64,000 bases of DNA, from the NCBI GenBank assembly GCA_964020085.1, contig OZ026601.1, positions 27,161,918 through 27,225,917 on the forward strand. Reading direction: 5' to 3'. Under the pieces are notes generated by a model. That model made no database searches. It worked only from the letters and a program-made list of their open reading frames with translations, and was not told the origin of the DNA. Shown here one piece after another: positions 38,955-52,220 of the stretch; positions within the stretch are counted from its first letter, which is position 1; every line of letters begins with the position of its first letter. This DNA comes from Micromussa lordhowensis. Taxonomy: Eukaryota; Cnidaria; Anthozoa; Scleractinia; Lobophylliidae. A program made the position numbers and the translations under genes.

Positions 38955-39370
38955 CTAATGAGACAGAAATTCAAGGCAATTAGTGTCATGCAGTTGTACT
39001 TTCTTGAGACTCAGCAAAGCTCATTCTTGTGCCAGCCCTTCTATCAAGAGGTCAAGACCTTGTTTTTCATGAGCGCCTTGTTGGAAGCCAGACAAGCTAG
39101 CTAACGCGCCCAAAGGCCAGACAGATTTATTGACCGGTGGAAAAAGAAAGAACACGAGCTGCGGCCTTAAACCATGGCATGAGCGCTTCTCTGGCACTCA
39201 GTCCAATCGCGATTGGCGCCTTTTGAATGGTCGGACACTAGTGTGGGGCGCAAATTAACTTGGCGGGCTAGCATACAAGCAGGAAATCTCAGTATTCCTA
39301 TCTAGCTAGACCTGTTTTGCAAAAGCCAAAGCCAGGCCACAAAGCGACATCTAACTTTGACCACACTCAC

Positions 39371-39943
39371 CAGCCAGTTCGCAGGCCCTGCTGGTCAGGT
39401 TGCCAATTTTCAGCAGCAGGTCTTGATAGTCAGTGGCCACCACAACGTCGTCTTCAGTCTCCGTTACCAATCGTAGTTCATCTCGGTCGATACCACTGCC
39501 AATACCCACGGCTAGAACACGAACGCCTGCCTTTCGCAAGGGCTCGGAGGCCTCTCTCAAGCCTTTGGCGTCGGCTGCTGGGGTCTGGGTACCGTCAGTT
39601 ATCAGCAGGGCAAGCTTAGGCACGCCCGCTCTGGCTTCTGGGAAGATGTCAGTGGCTGCTAACTCCAGCGCTCTGTCGATTCGTGTCAGGCCTCTCTCGT
39701 AAGGTAGAGCATCCACAGCTTTGGCGAACTCCTCCGTGGTCGCATACTGGCCGAATCGAGCCTGTACTGAAGCTGAGTTACTGTACAGAACCATGGCTGC
39801 TTGACTCTGGTCTGCTGCTAGGCCGAAACTCTTGGCTACTTCCTTGACAAAGTTCTTCTGTTTCAGGTAGTTGCGTCTCCCAATGCTGCCCGAAGAATCG
39901 ATGATAAATGCCACATCCACAGGAGAGCTACATGGCGGTGGTG
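39371..39943 (-). CDS. vWA exon 40
   Basis: Consensus protein. The 5' intron (39944..40358) is the first with the linked pair TTAGCC and GTGCTAG near 40000-40022. Confidence 0.88.
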
Positions 39944-40358
39944 CTAATGAGACAGAAATTCAAGGCAATTAGTGTCATGCAGTTGTACTTTCTTGAGACT
40001 TAGCCAAGCTCATTCTTGTGCTAGCCCTTCTATCAAGAGGTCAAGACCTTGTTTTCATGAGCGCCTTGTTGGAAGCCAGACAAGCTAGCTAACGCGCCCA
40101 AAGGCCAGACAGATTTATTGACCGGTGGAAAAAGAAAGAACACGAGCTGCGGCCTTAAACCATGGCATGAGCGCTTCTCTGGCACTCAGTCCAATCGCGA
40201 TTGGCGCCTTTTGAATGGTCGGACACTAGTTTGGGGCGCAAATTAACTTGGCGGGCTAGCATACAAGCAGGAAATCTCAGTATTCCTATCTAGCTAGACC
40301 TGTTTTGCAAAAGCCAAAGCCAGGCCACAAAGCGACATCTAACTTTGACCACACTCAC

Positions 40359-40931
40359 CAGCCAGTTCGCAGGCCCTGCTGGTCAGGTTGCCAATTTTCA
40401 GCAGCAGGTCTTGATAGTCAGTGGCCACCACAACGTCGTCTTCAGTCTCCGTTACCAATCGTAGTTCATCTCGGTCGATACCACTGCCAATACCCACGGC
40501 TAGAACACGAACGCCTGCCTTTCGCAAGGGCTCGGAGGCCTCTCTCAAGCCTTTGGCGTCGGCTGCTGGGGTCTGGGTACCGTCAGTTATCAGCAGGGCA
40601 AGCTTAGGCACGCCCGCTCTGGCTTCTGGGAAGATGTCAGTGGCTGCTAACTCCAGCGCTCTGTCGATTCGTGTCAGGCCTCTCTCGTAAGGTAGAGCAT
40701 CCACAGCTTTGGCGAACTCCTCCGTGGTCGCATACTGGCCGAATCGAGCCTGTACTGAAGCTGAGTTACTGTACAGAACCATGGCTGCTTGACTCTGGTC
40801 TGCTGCTAGGCCGAAACTCTTGGCTACTTCCTTGACAAAGTTCTTCTGTTTCAGGTAGTTGCGTCTCCCAATGCTGCCCGAAGAATCGATGATAAATGCC
40901 ACATCCACAGGAGAGCTACATGGCTGTGGTG
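40359..40931 (-). CDS. vWA exon 41 (P3Q)
   Basis: One residue change, P3Q, in the linker before Cys5. The 5' intron has the TTAGCC/GTGCTAG pair near 40988-41010. Confidence 0.87.
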
Positions 40932-41346
40932 CTAATGAGACAGAAATTCAAGGCAATTAGTGTCATGCAGTTGTACTTTCTTGAGACTTAGCCAAGCTCA
41001 TTCTTGTGCTAGCCCTTCTATCAAGAGGTCAAGACCTTGTTTTCATGAGCGCCTTGTTGGAAGCCAGACAAGCTAGCTAACGCGCCCAAAGGCCAGACAG
41101 ATTTATTGACCGGTGGAAAAAGAAAGAACACGAGCTGCGGCCTTAAACCATGGCATGAGCGCTTCTCTGGCACTCAGTCCAATCGCGATTGGCGCCTTTT
41201 GAATGGTCGGACACTAGTGTGGGGCGCAAATTAACTTGGCGGGCTAGCATACAAGCAGGAAATCTCAGTATTCCTATCTAGCTAGACCTGTTTTGCAAAA
41301 GCCAAAGCCAGGCCACAAAGCGACATCTAACTTTGACCACACTCAC

Positions 41347-41919
41347 CAGCCAGTTCGCAGGCCCTGCTGGTCAGGTTGCCAATTTTCAGCAGCAGGTCTT
41401 GATAGTCAGTGGCCACCACAACGTCGTCTTCAGTCTCCGTTACCAATCGTAGTTCATCTCGGTCGATACCACTGCCAATACCCACGGCTAGAACACGAAC
41501 GCCTGCCTTTCGCAAGGGCTCGGAGGCCTCTCTCAAGCCTTTGGCGTCGGCTGCTGGGGTCTGGGTACCGTCAGTTATCAGCAGGGCAAGCTTAGGCACG
41601 CCCGCTCTGGCTTCTGGGAAGATGTCAGTGGCTGCTAACTCCAGCGCTCTGTCGATTCGTGTCAGGCCTCTCTCGTAAGGTAGAGCATCCACAGCTTTGG
41701 CGAACTCCTCCGTGGTCGCATACTGGCCGAATCGAGCCTGTACTGAAGCTGAGTTACTGTACAGAACCATGGCTGCTTGACTCTGGTCTGCTGCTAGGCC
41801 GAAACTCTTGGCTACTTCCTTGACAAAGTTCTTCTGTTTCAGGTAGTTGCGTCTCCCAATGCTGCCCGAAGAATCGATGATAAATGCCACATCCACAGGA
41901 GAGCTACACGGCGGTGGTG
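41347..41919 (-). CDS. vWA exon 42
   Basis: Consensus protein with the silent CCG change shared with exon 38; five-T 5' intron. Confidence 0.88.
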
Positions 41920-42335
41920 CTAATGAGACAGAAATTCAAGGCAATTAGTGTCATGCAGTTGTACTTTCTTGAGACTCAGCAAAGCTCATTCTTGTGCCAG
42001 CCCTTCTATCAAGAGGTCAAGACCTTGTTTTTCATGAGCGCCTTGTTGGAAGCCAGACAAGCTAGCTAACGCGCCCAAAGGCCAGACAGATTTATTGACC
42101 GGTGGAAAAAGAAAGAACACGAGCTGCGGCCTTAAACCATGGCATGAGCGCTTCTCTGGCACTCAGTCCAATCGCGATTGGCGCCTTTTGAATGGTCGGA
42201 CACTAGTGTGGGGCGCAAATTAACTTGGCGGGCTAGCATACAAGCAGGAAATCTCAGTATTCCTATCTAGCTAGACCTGTTTTGCAAAAGCCAAAGCCAG
42301 GCCACAAAGCGACATCTAACTTTGACCACACTCAC

Positions 42336-42908
42336 CAGCCAGTTCGCAGGCCCTGCTGGTCAGGTTGCCAATTTTCAGCAGCAGGTCTTGATAGTCAGTG
42401 GCCACCACAACGTCGTCTTCAGTCTCCGTTACCAATCGTAGTTCATCTCGGTCGATACCACTGCCAATACCCACGGCTAGAACACGAACGCCTGCCTTTC
42501 GCAAGGGCTCGGAGGCCTCTCTCAAGCCTTTGGCGTCGGCTGCTGGGGTCTGGGTACCGTCAGTTATCAGCAGGGCAAGCTTAGGCACGCCCGCTCTGGC
42601 TTCTGGGAAGATGTCAGTGGCTGCTAACTCCAGCGCTCTGTCGATTCGTGTCAGGCCTCTCTCGTAAGGTAGAGCATCCACAGCTTTGGCGAACTCCTCC
42701 GTGGTCGCATACTGGCCGAATCGAGCCTGTACTGAAGCTGAGTTACTGTACAGAACCATGGCTGCTTGACTCTGGTCTGCTGCTAGGCCGAAACTCTTGG
42801 CTACTTCCTTGACAAAGTTCTTCTGTTTCAGGTAGTTGCGTCTCCCAATGCTGCCCGAAGAATCGATGATAAATGCCACATCCACAGGAGAGCTACATGG
42901 CGGTGGTG
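42336..42908 (-). CDS. vWA exon 43
   Basis: Consensus protein; 5' intron has the TTAGCC/GTGCTAG pair near 42965-42987. Confidence 0.88.
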
Positions 42909-43323
42909 CTAATGAGACAGAAATTCAAGGCAATTAGTGTCATGCAGTTGTACTTTCTTGAGACTTAGCCAAGCTCATTCTTGTGCTAGCCCTTCTATCA
43001 AGAGGTCAAGACCTTGTTTTCATGAGCGCCTTGTTGGAAGCCAGACAAGCTAGCTAACGCGCCCAAAGGCCAGACAGATTTATTGACCGGTGGAAAAAGA
43101 AAGAACACGAGCTGCGGCCTTAAACCATGGCATGAGCGCTTCTCTGGCACTCAGTCCAATCGCGATTGGCGCCTTTTGAATGGTCGGACACTAGTGTGGG
43201 GCGCAAATTAACTTGGCGGGCTAGCATACAAGCAGGAAATCTCAGTATTCCTATCTAGCTAGACCTGTTTTGCAAAAGCCAAAGCCAGGCCACAAAGCGA
43301 CATCTAACTTTGACCACACTCAC

Positions 43324-43896
43324 CAGCCAGTTCGCAGGCCCTGCTGGTCAGGTTGCCAATTTTCAGCAGCAGGTCTTGATAGTCAGTGGCCACCACAACG
43401 TCGTCTTCAGTCTCCGTTACCAATCGTAGTTCATCTCGGTCGATACCACTGCCAATACCCACGGCTAGAACACGAACGCCTGCCTTTCGCAAGGGCTCGG
43501 AGGCCTCTCTCAAGCCTTTGGCGTCGGCTGCTGGGGTCTGGGTACCGTCAGTTATCAGCAGGGCAAGCTTAGGCACGCCCGCTCTGGCTTCTGGGAAGAT
43601 GTCAGTGGCTGCTAACTCCAGCGCTCTGTCGATTCGTGTCAGGCCTCTCTCGTAAGGTAGAGCATCCACAGCTTTGGCGAACTCCTCCGTGGTCGCATAC
43701 TGGCCGAATCGAGCCTGTACTGAAGCTGAGTTACTGTACAGAACCATGGCTGCTTGACTCTGGTCTGCTGCTAGGCCGAAACTCTTGGCTACTTCCTTGA
43801 CAAAGTTCTTCTGTTTCAGGTAGTTGCGTCTCCCAATGCTGCCCGAAGAATCGATGATAAATGCCACATCCACAGGAGAGCTACATGGCGGTGGTG
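43324..43896 (-). CDS. vWA exon 44
   Basis: Consensus protein; common 415-base 5' intron. Confidence 0.88.
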
Positions 43897-44311
43897 CTAA
43901 TGAGACAGAAATTCAAGGCAATTAGTGTCATGCAGTTGTACTTTCTTGAGACTCAGCAAAGCTCATTCTTGTGCCAGCCCTTCTATCAAGAGGTCAAGAC
44001 CTTGTTTTCATGAGCGCCTTGTTGGAAGCCAGACAAGCTAGCTAACGCGCCCAAAGGCCAGACAGATTTATTGACCGGTGGAAAAAGAAAGAACACGAGC
44101 TGCGGCCTTAAACCATGGCATGAGCGCTTCTCTGGCACTCAGTCCAATCGCGATTGGCGCCTTTTGAATGGTCGGACACTAGTTTGGGGCGCAAATTAAC
44201 TTGGCGGGCTAGCATACAAGCAGGAAATCTCAGTATTCCTATCTAGCTAGACCTGTTTTGCAAAAGCCAAAGCCAGGCCACAAAGCGACATCTAACTTTG
44301 ACCACACTCAC

Positions 44312-44884
44312 CAGCCAGTTCGCAGGCCCTGCTGGTCAGGTTGCCAATTTTCAGCAGCAGGTCTTGATAGTCAGTGGCCACCACAACGTCGTCTTCAGTC
44401 TCCGTTACCAATCGTAGTTCATCTCGGTCGATACCACTGCCAATACCCACGGCTAGAACACGAACGCCTGCCTTTCGCAAGGGCTCGGAGGCCTCTCTCA
44501 AGCCTTTGGCGTCGGCTGCTGGGGTCTGGGTACCGTCAGTTATCAGCAGGGCAAGCTTAGGCACGCCCGCTCTGGCTTCTGGGAAGATGTCAGTGGCTGC
44601 TAACTCCAGCGCTCTGTCGATTCGTGTCAGGCCTCTCTCGTAAGGTAGAGCATCCACAGCTTTGGCGAACTCCTTTTTGGTCGCATACTGGCCGAATCGA
44701 GCCTGTACTGAAGCTGAGTTACTGTACAGAACCATGGCTGCTTGACTCTGGTCTGCTGCTAGGCCGAAACTCTTGGCTACTTCCTTGACAAAGTTCTTCT
44801 GTTTCAGGTAGTTGCGTCTCCCAATGCTGCCCGAAGAATCGATGATAAATGCCACATCCACAGGAGAGCTACATGGCGGTGGTG
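44312..44884 (-). CDS. vWA exon 45 (T70K, E71K)
   Basis: Two adjacent residue changes turn TTEE into TKKE. They come from three base changes within four bases near 44675, giving a five-T run on the plus strand. A clustered mutation or a local sequencing error could explain this. Confidence 0.86.
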
Positions 44885-45300
44885 CTAATGAGACAGAAAT
44901 TCAAGGCAATTAGTGTCATGCAGTTGTACTTTCTTGAGACTCAGCAAAGCTCATTCTTGTGCCAGCCCTTCTATCAAGAGGTCAAGACCTTGTTTTTCAT
45001 GAGCGCCTTGTTGGAAGCCAGACAAGCTAGCTAACGCGCCCAAAGGCCAGACAGATTTATTGACCGGTGGAAAAAGAAAGAACACGAGCTGCGGCCTTAA
45101 ACCATGGCATGAGCGCTTCTCTGGCACTCAGTCCAATCGCGATTGGCGCCTTTTGAATGGTCGGACACTAGTGTGGGGCGCAAATTAACTTGGCGGGCTA
45201 GCATACAAGCAGGAAATCTCAGTATTCCTATCTAGCTAGACCTGTTTTGCAAAAGCCAAAGCCAGGCCACAAAGCGACATCTAACTTTGACCACACTCAC

Positions 45301-45873
45301 CAGCCAGTTCGCAGGCCCTGCTGGTCAGGTTGCCAATTTTCAGCAGCAGGTCTTGATAGTCAGTGGCCACCACAACGTCGTCTTCAGTCTCCGTTACCAA
45401 TCGTAGTTCATCTCGGTCGATACCACTGCCAATACCCACGGCTAGAACACGAACGCCTGCCTTTCGCAAGGGCTCGGAGGCCTCTCTCAAGCCTTTGGCG
45501 TCGGCTGCTGGGGTCTGGGTACCGTCAGTTATCAGCAGGGCAAGCTTAGGCACGCCCGCTCTGGCTTCTGGGAAGATGTCAGTGGCTGCTAACTCCAGCG
45601 CTCTGTCGATTCGTGTCAGGCCTCTCTCGTAAGGTAGAGCATCCACAGCTTTGGCGAACTCCTCCGTGGTCGCATACTGGCCGAATCGAGCCTGTACTGA
45701 AGCTGAGTTACTGTACAGAACCATGGCTGCTTGACTCTGGTCTGCTGCTAGGCCGAAACTCTTGGCTACTTCCTTGACAAAGTTCTTCTGTTTCAGGTAG
45801 TTGCGTCTCCCAATGCTGCCCGAAGAATCGATGATAAATGCCACATCCACAGGAGAGCTACATGGCGGTGGTG
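45301..45873 (-). CDS. vWA exon 46
   Basis: Consensus protein; five-T, GTGGG 5' intron. Units 45 to 49 form an almost uniform run. Confidence 0.88.
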
Positions 45874-46289
45874 CTAATGAGACAGAAATTCAAGGCAATT
45901 AGTGTCATGCAGTTGTACTTTCTTGAGACTCAGCAAAGCTCATTCTTGTGCCAGCCCTTCTATCAAGAGGTCAAGACCTTGTTTTTCATGAGCGCCTTGT
46001 TGGAAGCCAGACAAGCTAGCTAACGCGCCCAAAGGCCAGACAGATTTATTGACCGGTGGAAAAAGAAAGAACACGAGCTGCGGCCTTAAACCATGGCATG
46101 AGCGCTTCTCTGGCACTCAGTCCAATCGCGATTGGCGCCTTTTGAATGGTCGGACACTAGTGTGGGGCGCAAATTAACTTGGCGGGCTAGCATACAAGCA
46201 GGAAATCTCAGTATTCCTATCTAGCTAGACCTGTTTTGCAAAAGCCAAAGCCAGGCCACAAAGCGACATCTAACTTTGACCACACTCAC

Positions 46290-46862
46290 CAGCCAGTTCG
46301 CAGGCCCTGCTGGTCAGGTTGCCAATTTTCAGCAGCAGGTCTTGATAGTCAGTGGCCACCACAACGTCGTCTTCAGTCTCCGTTACCAATCGTAGTTCAT
46401 CTCGGTCGATACCACTGCCAATACCCACGGCTAGAACACGAACGCCTGCCTTTCGCAAGGGCTCGGAGGCCTCTCTCAAGCCTTTGGCGTCGGCTGCTGG
46501 GGTCTGGGTACCGTCAGTTATCAGCAGGGCAAGCTTAGGCACGCCCGCTCTGGCTTCTGGGAAGATGTCAGTGGCTGCTAACTCCAGCGCTCTGTCGATT
46601 CGTGTCAGGCCTCTCTCGTAAGGTAGAGCATCCACAGCTTTGGCGAACTCCTCCGTGGTCGCATACTGGCCGAATCGAGCCTGTACTGAAGCTGAGTTAC
46701 TGTACAGAACCATGGCTGCTTGACTCTGGTCTGCTGCTAGGCCGAAACTCTTGGCTACTTCCTTGACAAAGTTCTTCTGTTTCAGGTAGTTGCGTCTCCC
46801 AATGCTGCCCGAAGAATCGATGATAAATGCCACATCCACAGGAGAGCTACATGGCGGTGGTG
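46290..46862 (-). CDS. vWA exon 47
   Basis: Consensus protein; five-T 5' intron matching those on either side. Confidence 0.88.
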
Positions 46863-47278
46863 CTAATGAGACAGAAATTCAAGGCAATTAGTGTCATGCA
46901 GTTGTACTTTCTTGAGACTCAGCAAAGCTCATTCTTGTGCCAGCCCTTCTATCAAGAGGTCAAGACCTTGTTTTTCATGAGCGCCTTGTTGGAAGCCAGA
47001 CAAGCTAGCTAACGCGCCCAAAGGCCAGACAGATTTATTGACCGGTGGAAAAAGAAAGAACACGAGCTGCGGCCTTAAACCATGGCATGAGCGCTTCTCT
47101 GGCACTCAGTCCAATCGCGATTGGCGCCTTTTGAATGGTCGGACACTAGTGTGGGGCGCAAATTAACTTGGCGGGCTAGCATACAAGCAGGAAATCTCAG
47201 TATTCCTATCTAGCTAGACCTGTTTTGCAAAAGCCAAAGCCAGGCCACAAAGCGACATCTAACTTTGACCACACTCAC

Positions 47279-47851
47279 CAGCCAGTTCGCAGGCCCTGCT
47301 GGTCAGGTTGCCAATTTTCAGCAGCAGGTCTTGATAGTCAGTGGCCACCACAACGTCGTCTTCAGTCTCCGTTACCAATCGTAGTTCATCTCGGTCGATA
47401 CCACTGCCAATACCCACGGCTAGAACACGAACGCCTGCCTTTCGCAAGGGCTCGGAGGCCTCTCTCAAGCCTTTGGCGTCGGCTGCTGGGGTCTGGGTAC
47501 CGTCAGTTATCAGCAGGGCAAGCTTAGGCACGCCCGCTCTGGCTTCTGGGAAGATGTCAGTGGCTGCTAACTCCAGCGCTCTGTCGATTCGTGTCAGGCC
47601 TCTCTCGTAAGGTAGAGCATCCACAGCTTTGGCGAACTCCTCCGTGGTCGCATACTGGCCGAATCGAGCCTGTACTGAAGCTGAGTTACTGTACAGAACC
47701 ATGGCTGCTTGACTCTGGTCTGCTGCTAGGCCGAAACTCTTGGCTACTTCCTTGACAAAGTTCTTCTGTTTCAGGTAGTTGCGTCTCCCAATGCTGCCCG
47801 AAGAATCGATGATAAATGCCACATCCACAGGAGAGCTACATGGCGGTGGTG
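47279..47851 (-). CDS. vWA exon 48
   Basis: Consensus protein. The five-T 5' intron (47852..48267) has three private changes near 47968-47997, away from splice sites. Confidence 0.88.
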
Positions 47852-48267
47852 CTAATGAGACAGAAATTCAAGGCAATTAGTGTCATGCAGTTGTACTTTC
47901 TTGAGACTCAGCAAAGCTCATTCTTGTGCCAGCCCTTCTATCAAGAGGTCAAGACCTTGTTTTTCATAAGCGCCTTGTTGGAAGCCAGAGAAGCTACCTA
48001 ACGCGCCCAAAGGCCAGACAGATTTATTGACCGGTGGAAAAAGAAAGAACACGAGCTGCGGCCTTAAACCATGGCATGAGCGCTTCTCTGGCACTCAGTC
48101 CAATCGCGATTGGCGCCTTTTGAATGGTCGGACACTAGTGTGGGGCGCAAATTAACTTGGCGGGCTAGCATACAAGCAGGAAATCTCAGTATTCCTATCT
48201 AGCTAGACCTGTTTTGCAAAAGCCAAAGCCAGGCCACAAAGCGACATCTAACTTTGACCACACTCAC

Positions 48268-48840
48268 CAGCCAGTTCGCAGGCCCTGCTGGTCAGGTTGC
48301 CAATTTTCAGCAGCAGGTCTTGATAGTCAGTGGCCACCACAACGTCGTCTTCAGTCTCCGTTACCAATCGTAGTTCATCTCGGTCGATACCACTGCCAAT
48401 ACCCACGGCTAGAACACGAACGCCTGCCTTTCGCAAGGGCTCGGAGGCCTCTCTCAAGCCTTTGGCGTCGGCTGCTGGGGTCTGGGTACCGTCAGTTATC
48501 AGCAGGGCAAGCTTAGGCACGCCCGCTCTGGCTTCTGGGAAGATGTCAGTGGCTGCTAACTCCAGCGCTCTGTCGATTCGTGTCAGGCCTCTCTCGTAAG
48601 GTAGAGCATCCACAGCTTTGGCGAACTCCTCCGTGGTCGCATACTGGCCGAATCGAGCCTGTACTGAAGCTGAGTTACTGTACAGAACCATGGCTGCTTG
48701 ACTCTGGTCTGCTGCTAGGCCGAAACTCTTGGCTACTTCCTTGACAAAGTTCTTCTGTTTCAGGTAGTTGCGTCTCCCAATGCTGCCCGAAGAATCGATG
48801 ATAAATGCCACATCCACAGGAGAGCTACATGGCGGTGGTG
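48268..48840 (-). CDS. vWA exon 49
   Basis: Consensus protein; the last unit going right with a five-T 5' intron. Confidence 0.88.
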
Positions 48841-49256
48841 CTAATGAGACAGAAATTCAAGGCAATTAGTGTCATGCAGTTGTACTTTCTTGAGACTCAG
48901 CAAAGCTCATTCTTGTGCCAGCCCTTCTATCAAGAGGTCAAGACCTTGTTTTTCATGAGCGCCTTGTTGGAAGCCAGACAAGCTAGCTAACGCGCCCAAA
49001 GGCCAGACAGATTTATTGACCGGTGGAAAAAGAAAGAACACGAGCTGCGGCCTTAAACCATGGCATGAGCGCTTCTCTGGCACTCAGTCCAATCGCGATT
49101 GGCGCCTTTTGAATGGTCGGACACTAGTGTGGGGCGCAAATTAACTTGGCGGGCTAGCATACAAGCAGGAAATCTCAGTATTCCTATCTAGCTAGACCTG
49201 TTTTGCAAAAGCCAAAGCCAGGCCACAAAGCGACATCTAACTTTGACCACACTCAC

Positions 49257-49829
49257 CAGCCAGTTCGCAGGCCCTGCTGGTCAGGTTGCCAATTTTCAGC
49301 AGCAGGTCTTGATAGTCAGTGGCCACCACAACGTCGTCTTCAGTCTCCGTTACCAATCGTAGTTCATCTCGGTCGATACCACTGCCAATACCCACGGCTA
49401 GAACACGAACGCCTGCCTTTCGCAAGGGCTCGGAGGCCTCTCTCAAGCCTTTGGCGTCGGCTGCTGGGGTCTGGGTACCGTCAGTTATCAGCAGGGCAAG
49501 CTTAGGCACGCCCGCTCTGGCTTCTGGGAAGATGTCAGTGGCTGCTAACTCCAGCGCTCTGTCGATTCGTGTCAGGCCTCTCTCGTAAGGTAGAGCATCC
49601 ACAGCTTTGGCGAACTCCTCCGTGGTCGCATACTGGCCGAATCGAGCCTGTACTGAAGCTGAGTTACTGTACAGAACCATGGCTGCTTGACTCTGGTCTG
49701 CTGCTAGGCCGAAACTCTTGGCTACTTCCTTGACAAAGTTCTTCTGTTTCAGGTAGTTGCGTCTCCCAATGCTGCCCGAAGAATCGATGATAAATGCCAC
49801 ATCCACAGGAGAGCTACATGGCGGTGGTG
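49257..49829 (-). CDS. vWA exon 50
   Basis: Consensus protein. The 5' intron (49830..50244) has the TTAGCC/GTGCTAG pair and two private changes near 50000 and 50025. Confidence 0.88.
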
Positions 49830-50244
49830 CTAATGAGACAGAAATTCAAGGCAATTAGTGTCATGCAGTTGTACTTTCTTGAGACTTAGCCAAGCTCATT
49901 CTTGTGCTAGCCCTTCTATCAAGAGGTCAAGACCTTGTTTTCATGAGCGCCTTGTTGGAAGCCAGACAAGCTAGCTAACGCGCCCAAAGGCCAGACAGAG
50001 TTATTGACCGGTGGAAAAAGAAAGGACACGAGCTGCGGCCTTAAACCATGGCATGAGCGCTTCTCTGGCACTCAGTCCAATCGCGATTGGCGCCTTTTGA
50101 ATGGTCGGACACTAGTGTGGGGCGCAAATTAACTTGGCGGGCTAGCATACAAGCAGGAAATCTCAGTATTCCTATCTAGCTAGACCTGTTTTGCAAAAGC
50201 CAAAGCCAGGCCACAAAGCGACATCTAACTTTGACCACACTCAC

Positions 50245-50817
50245 CAGCCAGTTCGCAGGCCCTGCTGGTCAGGTTGCCAATTTTCAGCAGCAGGTCTTGA
50301 TAGTCAGTGGCCACCACAACGTCGTCTTCAGTCTCCGTTACCAATCGTAGTTCATCTCGGTCGATACCACTGCCAATACCCACGGCTAGAACACGAACGC
50401 CTGCCTTTCGCAAGGGCTCGGAGGCCTCTCTCAAGCCTTTGGCGTCGGCTGCTGGGGTCTGGGTACCGTCAGTTATCAGCAGGGCAAGCTTAGGCACGCC
50501 CGCTCTGGCTTCTGGGAAGATGTCAGTGGCTGCTAACTCCAGCGCTCTGTCGATTCGTGTCAGGCCTCTCTCGTTAGGTAGAGCATCCACAGCTTTGGCG
50601 AACTCCTCCGTGGTCGCATACTGGCCGAATCGAGCCTGTACTGAAGCTGAGTTACTGTACAGAACCATGGCTGCTTGACTCTGGTCTGCTGCTAGGCCGA
50701 AACTCTTGGCTACTTCCTTGACAAAGTTCTTCTGTTTCAGGTAGTTGCGTCTCCCAATGCTGCCCGAAGAATCGATGATAAATGCCACATCCACAGGAGA
50801 GCTACATGGCGGTGGTG
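50245..50817 (-). CDS. vWA exon 51 (Y82N)
   Basis: One residue change, Y82N, shortly before the MIDAS Thr87. The same base change removes a stop on the other strand and lengthens a shadow frame there. The 5' intron has TTAGCC without GTGCTAG. Confidence 0.87.
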
Positions 50818-51232
50818 CTAATGAGACAGAAATTCAAGGCAATTAGTGTCATGCAGTTGTACTTTCTTGAGACTTAGCCAAGCTCATTCTTGTGCCAGCC
50901 CTTCTATCAAGAGGTCAAGACCTTGTTTTCATGAGCGCCTTGTTGGAAGCCAGACAAGCTAGCTAACGCGCCCAAAGGCCAGACAGATTTATTGACCGGT
51001 GGAAAAAGAAAGAACACGAGCTGCGGCCTTAAACCATGGCATGAGCGCTTCTCTGGCACTCAGTCCAATCGCGATTGGCGCCTTTTGAATGGTCGGACAC
51101 TAGTTTGGGGCGCAAATTAACTTGGCGGGCTAGCATACAAGCAGGAAATCTCAGTATTCCTATCTAGCTAGACCTGTTTTGCAAAAGCCAAAGCCAGGCC
51201 ACAAAGCGACATCTAACTTTGACCACACTCAC

Positions 51233-51805
51233 CAGCCAGTTCGCAGGCCCTGCTGGTCAGGTTGCCAATTTTCAGCAGCAGGTCTTGATAGTCAGTGGCC
51301 ACCACAACGTCGTCTTCAGTCTCCGTTACCAATCGTAGTTCATCTCGGTCGATACCACTGCCAATACCCACGGCTAGAACACGAACGCCTGCCTTTCGCA
51401 AGGGCTCGGAGGCCTCTCTCAAGCCTTTGGCGTCGGCTGCTGGGGTCTGGGTACCGTCAGTTATCAGCAGGGCAAGCTTAGGCACGCCCGCTCTGGCTCC
51501 TGGGAAGATCTCAGTGGCTGCTAAATCCAGCGCTCTGTCGATTCGTGTCAGGCCTCTCTCGTAAGGTAGAGCATCCACAGCTTTGGCGAACTCCTCCGTG
51601 GTCGCATACTGGCCGAATCGAGCCTGTACTGAAGCTGAGTTACTGTACAGAACCATGGCTGCTTGACTCTGGTCTGCTGCTAGGCCGAAACTCTTGGCTA
51701 CTTCCTTGACAAAGTTCTTCTGTTTCAGGTAGTTGCGTCTCCCAATGCTGCCCGAAGAATCGATGATAAATGCCACATCCACAGGAGAGCTACATGGCGG
51801 TGGTG
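51233..51805 (-). CDS. vWA exon 52 (E94D, D99E, E103G)
   Basis: Three clustered residue changes. E94D is shared with exon 54, so this change marks the array edge. The 5' intron has GTGCTAG without TTAGCC, the converse of the previous intron. Confidence 0.87.
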
Positions 51806-52220
51806 CTAATGAGACAGAAATTCAAGGCAATTAGTGTCATGCAGGTGTACTTTCTTGAGACTCAGCAAAGCTCATTCTTGTGCTAGCCCTTCTATCAAGA
51901 GGTCAAGACCTTGTTTTCATGAGCGCCTTGTTGGAAGCCAGACAAGCTAGCTAACGCGCCCAAAGGCCAGACAGATTTATTGACCGGTGGAAAAAGAAAG
52001 AACACGAGCTGCGGCCTTAAACCATGGCATGAGCGCTTCTCTGGCAATCAGTCCAATCGCGATTGGCGCCTTTTGAATGGTCGGACACTAGTTTGGGGCG
52101 CAAATTAACTTGGCGGGCTAGCATACAAGCAGGAAATCTCAGTATTCCTATCTAGCTAGACCTGTTTTGCAAAAGCCAAAGCCAGGCCACAAAGCGACAT
52201 CTAACTTTGACCACACTCAC

